A stretch of 55,770 bases of DNA from positions 1 through 55,770 of the forward strand of contig JAGAQC010000032.1 in the NCBI GenBank assembly GCA_017622925.1, in the 5' to 3' direction. The DNA is from Ruminococcus sp. GTDB lineage: Bacteria; Bacillota; Clostridia; Oscillospirales; Ruminococcaceae. The first letter of the stretch is position 1; each line of letters begins with the position of its first letter. The position numbers and the translations under genes are program-made. The notes under the pieces were generated by a model. The model searched no databases, was not told the DNA's origin, and worked only from the letters and a program-made list of their open reading frames with translations. Below, piece by piece: positions 50,496 to 55,770 of the stretch.

Positions 50496-51191
50496 TTATC
50501 TTATTATAGTAACTAATTCTTTAAGCTCTCTGATAGTATAATTTTGTTCGAAATACTTCTCTTCGTTATCCCGATTTATAAGAACCGATACGGCGCCGGC
50601 ATTTTTGGCGCATTCTACATCCTTTTTTTCATCGCCTACAAAAATCATCTCTGATGTGAGAACATTCATTTTATTGGAGAGAATTTCTAACCCCTTACCA
50701 TTTGGTTTACGATATCCGGCATCATTTGAGGTGAATGGTATGTCTATATATTTCAGTAGAGGTTTTATATCTTCAAGCGCATAAGAATTATCCATACCAT
50801 ACGCAACATCAGATAAAGTGCCGATAAGTATATTTTGTGATCTTATCTCTTGCAGCGTTTCTGCTGCGTCTGAATAAATTTGAATATCATTGCGAAAGAA
50901 TGAGTAAAAGTCATTTTTAATTATGTCTAAATATTCTATTGAGATGCTTGTCCCATTTAATATCTCAGTAAAAATTGTGTTTGATGAAACTTCAACTTCT
51001 CTTGGATTTATTCTTGTATTGTATTTTGCAAGGACTTCAACGATATGCGCGTACTCATTCTCTGTTATATTTAATTTGCGTTTTTCTGCTATATTTTCAA
51101 AAGCAGGGCGATATAATTTCGACCAATTTAATGGCAGCGGATAGTAAACAAGAGTTTGTCCTATATCAAAAATTACAGCCTTTATTTTCAT
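50496..51191 (-). CDS. HAD-family hydrolase
   Basis: A 231-residue haloacid-dehalogenase-like phosphatase. Motif I is 'VIFDIGQTLVYYP' (nucleophile Asp; the second acidic position is Gly), motif II is in 'LIGTLSDV', motif III in 'GYRKPNGKGLEIL', motif IV in 'IFVGDEKKDVECAKNAG'. Substrate unknown. Codons are much richer in A/T than in the genes to the left, suggesting more recent acquisition. No strong RBS: 'GTAGGAGTG' lies about 9 bases before the ATG. Confidence 0.85.
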   Translation of the reverse strand: MKIKAVIFDIGQTLVYYPLPLNWSKLYRPAFENIAEKRKLNITENEYAHIVEVLAKYNTRINPREVEVSSNTIFTEILNGTSISIEYLDIIKNDFYSFFRNDIQIYSDAAETLQEIRSQNILIGTLSDVAYGMDNSYALEDIKPLLKYIDIPFTSNDAGYRKPNGKGLEILSNKMNVLTSEMIFVGDEKKDVECAKNAGAVSVLINRDNEEKYFEQNYTIRELKELVTIIR

Positions 51192-51280
51192 TATCTACAC
51201 TCCTACAAATTCAAATTTATCTTAGTAATAATTATATATCAAAGCTGTTACATTGTCAATAGAAACACATCACTTTCAAA

Positions 51281-51319
51281 ACAAAAAAACTCCCTAAAAC
51301 GTCTGTTTTTCGGGAGTTA
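51281..51319 (-). terminator. minus-strand terminator at 51.3 kb
   Basis: AACTCCC/GGGAGTT with A/T-rich loop, followed on the minus strand by TTTTTTTGTTTT. It probably ends transcripts coming from the former tRNA side. Confidence 0.75.
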
Positions 51320-51340
51320 TATGTCCTGTAACTATAAAAT

Positions 51341-51542
51341 AGATTTATTTTGTACGCGGAAAAAACTATAAGTTCAAAAAAATTAGCGAGTCTTACGAGC
51401 GGTAACGTGAACCGTCCGCAGCGACTCGCTACTGTCTTGCGATTATAAGATAGATTTATTTTTGTACGCGGAAAAAACTATAAGTTCAAAAAAATTAGCG
51501 AGTCTTACGAGCGGTAACGTGAACCGTCCGCAGAGACTCGCT
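51341..51542. repeat. tandem direct repeat of a tRNA-downstream terminator
   Basis: Two nearly identical ~90-base units (51341-51430 and 51452-51542), 111 bases apart. Each holds, on the minus strand, AGCGAGTC..GACTCGCT with an inner ACGGTTCACGTTACCGCTCGT and a following TTTTTTT, an intrinsic terminator. The second copy touches the tRNA 3' end. Confidence 0.8.
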
Positions 51543-51544
51543 GT

Positions 51545-51574
51545 TGGCGGACAGGGAGGGATTCGAACCCATCA
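51545..51574 (-). other. attachment site: 3' end of a tRNA-Ser gene
   Basis: Minus strand reads GGGTTCGAATCCCTCCCT then GTCCGCCA: the T-loop, T-stem 3' strand, acceptor 3' strand (CCTGTCC), discriminator G and encoded CCA of a tRNA whose acceptor fits serine tRNAs (5' GGACAGG). The upstream bases do not continue the T-stem or any tRNA body. So this is a 3' fragment left at one end of an element integrated in the tRNA gene, with an integrase gene starting 58 bases away. Confidence 0.75.
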
Positions 51575-51631
51575 AAATCCGCAGAAAAGTGCGTAAAATC
51601 GCCTTTTTTCAGTTTCATGTCAACTGTCGTG

Positions 51632-52678
51632 TCAACTAACAGTTGATTTTTCGTCGTTATTTCTGTTGTCCTCGATAATCTTGTTGAAATAATCATCAAT
51701 CATTAAATCGACCTGTTTGCGTTCTTCTGTAAACGTGTGTTGGTACACTCTTTTAAGAGTATCATTTGTAGACCAACCTCCGCGTTCCATAGCGTATTTA
51801 TCGGGAACGCCAAGCATTAACATAACACTTGCATTAAGATGTCGGAGATCGTGCAGGGTCATTTTAATACCGTTCTGCTCCATAAGTTTTTTGAAATGAT
51901 TTGCGATATACTGGTAGCTATCAGAAACGATAAAATCAGAATCTTTGCTGTGCAGTATAGAAGAAATCTTTTCGGCTATGTATTTCGGAAGTGTAAGCTG
52001 TCTTGTAGATTTGTATGTTTTAGTGACATCTTTTATATGATCTTTACCGTCAAAATAGATTTTACTTCTTTGAACAGTAATGACGTTCTTATTAATGTCG
52101 CAAAACTGCAAACCGCGAACTTCACTAATACGAAGAGACAGCCACATTGCCAATAAGCAAGGCAACTCAACTTCTGTGCCTTTGATGATTTGAAACACCT
52201 TTTCTGCTGTTGGCAAATCTTTGATTTTCGGCTTTTTTGCAGGAAGCGTGATGTTAATATCAGGCTTTACACCCTGCATTTTCAGAGCCGTTAAAACAAG
52301 TGCGTTAGCTTCTTTGCATGACTTCCAGCTTAATCTTGCAGCGTCCTCGTTAATAGCCATTTGCATTTTCAGACTATTCAATTCATTGATATCAACGTCC
52401 ATAATGCTCTGTAATCTTGTTCTCCTGATTATCTCGTAACCTCTGATTGTTGCAGGTGCAAGAATATTTCTTTTAGATTCAATATAGGCATCAATAGCGT
52501 CACCGACCGTAAGCTTATCAGCTTCTTGCTTGCCGTTTTTGATAAATTCATCAGCAGCTTTTTCAGCTTTCCAGCGCGTATCCGCAGTGAATGACTTGAA
52601 TTTCTTTTTACCATTTTCTTCGCCAAGATATACTCTTACTCTCCACGAGCCACTTGGCAGTTTTTGTGCGTTTGCCAT
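51632..52678 (-). CDS. int: tyrosine recombinase (phage/ICE-type integrase)
   Basis: A 348-residue integrase. An N-terminal AP2-like arm-binding domain ('KLPSGSWRVRVYLGEENGKKKFKSFTADTRWKAEKAA'), a SAM-like core-binding domain (about 57-150), and a catalytic domain with Arg in 'SLRISEVRGLQF', 'HDLRHLNAS' and the Tyr in 'TLKRVYQHTF'. It sits beside the tRNA-Ser fragment, as expected for the integrase of an element inserted there. The ATG at 52678 has GGGGTAATGT upstream. Confidence 0.93.
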   Translation of the reverse strand: MANAQKLPSGSWRVRVYLGEENGKKKFKSFTADTRWKAEKAADEFIKNGKQEADKLTVGDAIDAYIESKRNILAPATIRGYEIIRRTRLQSIMDVDINELNSLKMQMAINEDAARLSWKSCKEANALVLTALKMQGVKPDINITLPAKKPKIKDLPTAEKVFQIIKGTEVELPCLLAMWLSLRISEVRGLQFCDINKNVITVQRSKIYFDGKDHIKDVTKTYKSTRQLTLPKYIAEKISSILHSKDSDFIVSDSYQYIANHFKKLMEQNGIKMTLHDLRHLNASVMLMLGVPDKYAMERGGWSTNDTLKRVYQHTFTEERKQVDLMIDDYFNKIIEDNRNNDEKSTVS

Positions 52679-52772
52679 TATACATTACCCCTTAGATGAT
52701 GTATAATAAGCAGTGCTTTTTACATACTTATTATACATCAATTTTATAAAAATGTAAAGGCCTTTTGGTAAA

Positions 52773-53000
52773 TTATGTGGTAATAAGCTTTTCCATTTCT
52801 ATTCCTGTTTCGTTTATGAATAATTGTACCTTCTCTAATGTTAATTTATAAGGTTCTTTGTCGTATGTGTATAGTGTACGTGTCGAGATATTAAGTATAT
52901 CGGAAAGCTGTGAATCAGTAATTCCATTTAAATATTGATACTTCCTTATGTTTGCCCATACAATTATACATATTTCTTTGTTTCGTGGAATTTTTTTCAT
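52773..53000 (-). CDS. 75-residue helix-turn-helix regulator
   Basis: Begins MKKIPRNKEICIIVWANIRK; the segment 'ITDSQLSDILNISTRTLYTYDKEPYKLTLEKVQLF' is a Cro/CI-type HTH. The ATG at 53000 has GGGAGGGAG upstream; an in-frame codon further up lies within the terminator hairpin and was rejected. It probably regulates the element's recombinase, or serves as an excisionase-like factor. Length fits small phage repressors. Confidence 0.75.
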   Translation of the reverse strand: MKKIPRNKEICIIVWANIRKYQYLNGITDSQLSDILNISTRTLYTYDKEPYKLTLEKVQLFINETGIEMEKLITT

Positions 53001-53042
53001 CTTATTCTCCCTCCCTTTTTGAAAATACAGCATAAAATAAAA

Positions 53043-53083
53043 AAAGTTCAGATCGACCCTATAAATAGGGTGAATCTGAACTA
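53043..53083 (-). terminator. terminator of the second recombinase gene
   Basis: AGTTCAGAT/ATCTGAACT stem with inner CCCTAT/ATAGGG; on the minus strand it is followed by seven T residues. Confidence 0.85.
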
Positions 53084-53185
53084 AATAAATCATATACTAC
53101 TTATTATATATCATATTAATTTCCAAAAGTCAATAGATCAAAGAGGATTTTTGAAGAATTTTTCAATAAATTTCAGAGGTTGCCT

Positions 53186-54208
53186 TTATTTAGTAAGATA
53201 GTGTTGAATCGTTGTGTCAACGCGGAAGTGATTAGTTACGGTTATAGATACATACATTGCTGCTAATCTATCATATTCAACCGCTTTTCCCTCAGAGATG
53301 AGCATACGTCTAAAATCACCACGACAGCAATATTTTTTGTCTAAATTGTCAGGAACTTTTTTACCTGATTCATTAAATTTATTTATTACAAAATCTCTAT
53401 ATTCATCTCTTTTGTCAGGATTATTATGCATTTCGAGCAACACACGATTATAAACTGTTTTTGCTCTCTCAGCACGAGCAGAATGCAGATCAGCGTCACA
53501 GCTAAGAATTCGTTGTCTGTCGAAAACGAAATCATCTGGTTTTAAATCTTTTATATATGCTCTTATCTGTTCACGTTCCTTTTCATCTGTAAAAACTTGA
53601 ATATTATTTTTTCCACCTTTTCCGATTGTATGAATGATAGTATATTCTTCTGTTTCTTCAACATCTCTTACCCTTATTGCTGCCAACTCACTTTTACGCA
53701 CTCCTATCAATTTGTTTATTTCCAATAAGTCACTATTATTTTTTTCATTTGTTTTATCCCTTTGAACAACATTTTTCCCTCTTTTTATGTCTGACAAATG
53801 GCGTTCGGGAATATCATAATCGCGCATAACTTTATGACACGCCTTACAACAAGCGGCTAATGCAGTATGTATTGTATAAGAGCTTTTGTTTTGCGCTTTT
53901 AAGTGATCCATATATCTCTGTATATAGTTTGATGCTTCTTCTATTGTTATTTTATTTAGGCCATTTGATTTGAGCCAATCACCAAAATATCCAACTTGCT
54001 GCTGGTATACGGCCATTGTGGTATATGAATATATTTTATCTTTGCTGTGGTTTATATCATCTCTTTCTCTTAATGTTTTCCCTTCTTTTTTGGCTTGTGA
54101 ACGATCTTTTTGTGTTTGTTTTTTATCTGCGTATTTACTTTGACCGTAAGCCTTCATCATTTCCAATTCTTTTTTTAGTAAATATTTGATATTTTTCAAT
54201 TTAGCCAT
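53186..54208 (-). CDS. divergent tyrosine recombinase
   Basis: A 340-residue protein with a basic N-terminus, a core-binding segment ('YQQQVGYFGDWLKSNGLNKITIEEASNYIQRYMDHL') and a tyrosine-recombinase-like catalytic region: Arg in 'GVRKSELAAIRVRDV', 'HSARAERAK' in the HxxR area, and 'NHFRVDTTIQHYLTK' with the terminal Tyr. Spacing differs from the neighbouring integrase, so function may differ (transposition, or resolution). AT-rich. RBS AGGAATT is modest. Confidence 0.75.
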   Translation of the reverse strand: MAKLKNIKYLLKKELEMMKAYGQSKYADKKQTQKDRSQAKKEGKTLRERDDINHSKDKIYSYTTMAVYQQQVGYFGDWLKSNGLNKITIEEASNYIQRYMDHLKAQNKSSYTIHTALAACCKACHKVMRDYDIPERHLSDIKRGKNVVQRDKTNEKNNSDLLEINKLIGVRKSELAAIRVRDVEETEEYTIIHTIGKGGKNNIQVFTDEKEREQIRAYIKDLKPDDFVFDRQRILSCDADLHSARAERAKTVYNRVLLEMHNNPDKRDEYRDFVINKFNESGKKVPDNLDKKYCCRGDFRRMLISEGKAVEYDRLAAMYVSITVTNHFRVDTTIQHYLTK

Positions 54209-54214
54209 TATAAT

Positions 54215-54345
54215 TCCTCCAATACGTTTTAATGTGGATAATGCGTATTATGGTATTTTTTAATTGCACTCTTTTATGATTGATAACACGCATTATTTTC
54301 TGTTATACGCCCATAATTAATTATTACGTTTTATTATCTCCAAAA
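54215..54345. other. AT-rich cluster of near-palindromic ATAAT-CG-ATTAT sites
   Basis: Upstream of the second recombinase are repeated related motifs: GGATAATGCGTATTATGG, ACACGCATTATTTT, ATACGCCCATAATT, TTACGTTTTATTAT. They could be operator or recombinase arm sites. No gene. Confidence 0.4.
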
Positions 54346-54503
54346 GTACAGATCACTCCCTTTAAAAATGCTTGATTTTCTATTCAATTAATAATATGTT
54401 AAGTCGGGAAGGTAGCTTTTTATGAGCCAAAAAGCCTTAAAGCATACGCAATATCAGCGAGTTCCCATGCTGAAATCACTTTGTGTTTTCGCTTGATGTT
54501 CAT

Positions 54504-54830
54504 TTAACAGGTTATACCTCTACTTCGTATCGGTATAACCCGTTTTACAGGTGAGCGAAAAATCGAGCAGCAGCTAATCTCGAAGAATAACCGCATTTTT
54601 ATTTGCTCATACATTTTACTATATATATCATTTCTGCATTTGCAAAATAAAAATAAAATAAGTGTTCTCAATTCCTCAAAAATTATCGAGTCCTGAAAAC
54701 ACTTAATACTGTATAAAACAGTGTCCTGATTAAATTGTAATTGCTGATTTACCAACTCTTCATAAAGCCGTTCAATCAGACTTCCTTTGGTCGTTAATTT
54801 ATCATCTAAAAATTTTAGAATTCCTACGCA
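54504..54830 (-). pseudogene. decayed coding remnant
   Basis: An open minus-strand frame from about 54830 to 54504 reads like real protein in its first half ('KFLDDKLTTKGSLIERLYEELVNQ') but has no ATG with an RBS, and its 3' part runs through a GGTTATACC/GGTATAACC hairpin near 54520. I take it as the remains of a mobile-element gene. Family not recognised. Confidence 0.3.
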
Positions 54831-55006
54831 TTATAAAATGCAGACTAATACACCCTTACTTTAAAACATATATACTTACAATATTATTATACTACTTTTA
54901 ATTGTAAAATTCTATACACAGAGCTTCACTATTCGGAAAATTATTTCTTATCTTTGAAAATTTTATCTTTATTAGATGGCGATTTTTCGTATTTATCATA
55001 TACTAA

Positions 55007-55245
55007 AAGTACAGGTGCGCAACTATCTCGAAAGCAAGAGACAGCAGGAGCGTAACAGGCAGCACCAAGAGAAGAAACGCTCTCAGCAAAAGAAGAATTA
55101 TCTGGAATAACAGGATAGCCCTCAGACTAACGGAAATGTCCCATAGAGCTGCTTAGGCTTACTGAGCAGATAACTTTGTCAAAAAAAGAAAAGCCCTTAG
55201 AAACGCTTACAGAGCATTTCCAAGAGCTTGCGGTTAAGTATTAAG
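55007..55245 (+). pseudogene. fragmented plus-strand coding remnant
   Basis: One frame reads 'VRNYLESKRQQERNRQHQEKK' and stops at about 55111. A second frame resumes as 'CPIELLRLTEQITLSKKEK' and 'TLTEHFQELAVKY' and stops at about 55245. Both look like real protein, so the parent gene seems broken by frameshift and truncation. Charged helical composition fits a mobilisation or replication protein of the element, but I cannot name it. Confidence 0.35.
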
Positions 55246-55360
55246 TTCCATTAGGGTATCCGTTTATTGTAGTACGATCCATAATGATGAATTGGACTTG
55301 TAAGGAACGGATTTTTAGTGCGCCAATAGCCTTTGAGCAACTGAAACGATAAATGAAAGA

Positions 55361-55711
55361 CTATTCGCATACTGAAATACAAAAATCATCCGCAAAGCAA
55401 TCATACGATGTATAGTTAGATACCTTTAAGGATTTAGATGTCTTATCATATACCAATGCTTTATCTGTAAAGTTAGCAGCTCGGCAATGTGACACCATAA
55501 TAATAGCAAGCGTAGGTTTATGTTTTATCTCCTCAATGATAATATCATTGAATTTTCGAGAGTTTTCAAATGACAAATGGTTAAGAGGTTCGTCCAATAT
55601 GAGAATATCTGCAACCTTTAGTTTAAGAATTCTGGGACTGAAAAATAAACTGTGTAAATGCAATAAACACCAAAATTCTGACAATACTAAAAATGCAGTC
55701 AAACAGGGCAA
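55361..55711 (-). pseudogene. ABC-transporter ATPase fragment
   Basis: The frame includes Walker B 'ADILILDEPLNHLS' and an H-loop 'IIMVSHC', characteristic of ABC ATPases with an ABC-F-like 'LDEPxNHLS' signature. The upstream part that should hold Walker A and the LSGGQ signature is missing or scrambled ('SPRILKLK'). No RBS at the nominal start. It is best read as a truncated pseudogene inside the integrated element. Confidence 0.6.
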
Positions 55712-55770
55712 CGCTGAGGAGCGACCCGACGCAGGCTGTGAAATAAAACGATGAAAGACAGCGGCAGAAA

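Noticed and set aside
51575-51631. Complete tRNA-Ser at the integrase end
   Set aside because: No anticodon arm, D-arm or 5' acceptor strand can be found next to the T-arm; only the 3' end is present.
51505-51699. 64-codon minus-strand frame across the tRNA fragment
   Set aside because: It reads through the tRNA 3' end and the terminator repeat and overlaps the integrase end; non-coding.
54421-54495. 24-codon frame starting MSQKALKHTQ with an upstream GGAAGG
   Set aside because: Too short and ends in a decayed region without other support; may be a remnant, not a gene I can defend.

Overview
The window reads like a chromosome segment of a fibre-degrading Firmicute of the Ruminococcus type (Oscillospiraceae). 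The evidence is three secreted proteins with type I dockerins, a GH5 endoglucanase, a GH31 alpha-xylosidase, RNase Y, PspA, a Ktr/Trk potassium pair, consensus TTGACA/TATAAT promoters with 17-base spacers and strong AGGAGG ribosome binding sites. This is inference from protein families; no 16S rRNA or other phylogenetic marker is present.

Layout. 1-5 kb: start of a probable transposase, a membrane-anchored GH25 lysozyme, a zinc-ribbon membrane protein, an AEC transporter and a ROK-type regulator with a long structured leader. 5-8.4 kb: PspA with a 56-residue membrane partner, a repeat-rich membrane protein, and purA. 9-12.5 kb: a 1055-residue dockerin protein divergent from aspartate kinase. 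13.9-16.3 kb: trkA and trkH, separated by repeats. 16.6-21.5 kb: a GH13 enzyme fused to DUF1653, an HD protein, a GIY-YIG protein translationally coupled to tex. 22-24.3 kb: a lipase between large inverted repeats, then a small membrane protein. 23.9-27 kb: a P-type cation ATPase behind a yybP-ykoY (Mn2+) riboswitch with a visible antiterminator/terminator switch. 27-32.4 kb: an O-antigen-ligase-like protein, a dockerin M6 protease and rny. 32.5-37.7 kb: an operon with a 2-hydroxyacid dehydrogenase, proB, proA and a coiled-coil membrane protein. 37.7-42.5 kb: GH5-dockerin endoglucanase and alpha-xylosidase. 42.6-45.5 kb: a CNNM/CorC protein with a possible attenuator, a small membrane protein and a Fur-family regulator. 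45.8-49.9 kb: two paralogous transglutaminase-like lipoproteins, ldh and hpt. 50-51.2 kb: a VbhA-like small protein and a HAD hydrolase. From 51.5 kb to the right edge: an AT-rich integrated element, starting at a tRNA-Ser 3' end and carrying two tyrosine recombinases, a small HTH protein and decayed gene remnants.

The most unusual content is intergenic. Seven copies of a roughly 200-300 bp element share conserved outer parts but carry three different versions of a 23-24 bp stem whose two arms change together. Two copies also carry the same extra hairpin module in the same place. The copies sit between genes on both strands, several as same-strand leaders. Other repeat families (a second palindromic family, GGTACA/TAGCC tandem arrays, a MITE-like palindrome) fill most other long gaps.

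Functionally the segment combines plant polysaccharide attack (GH5, DUF4353 and M6 dockerin proteins), use of the resulting oligosaccharides in the cytoplasm (GH31, GH13), envelope maintenance (GH25, PspA, transglutaminase lipoproteins), cation balance (Ktr, Mn-controlled ATPase, CNNM, Fur) and amino-acid and nucleotide synthesis (aspartate kinase, proBA, purA, hpt).
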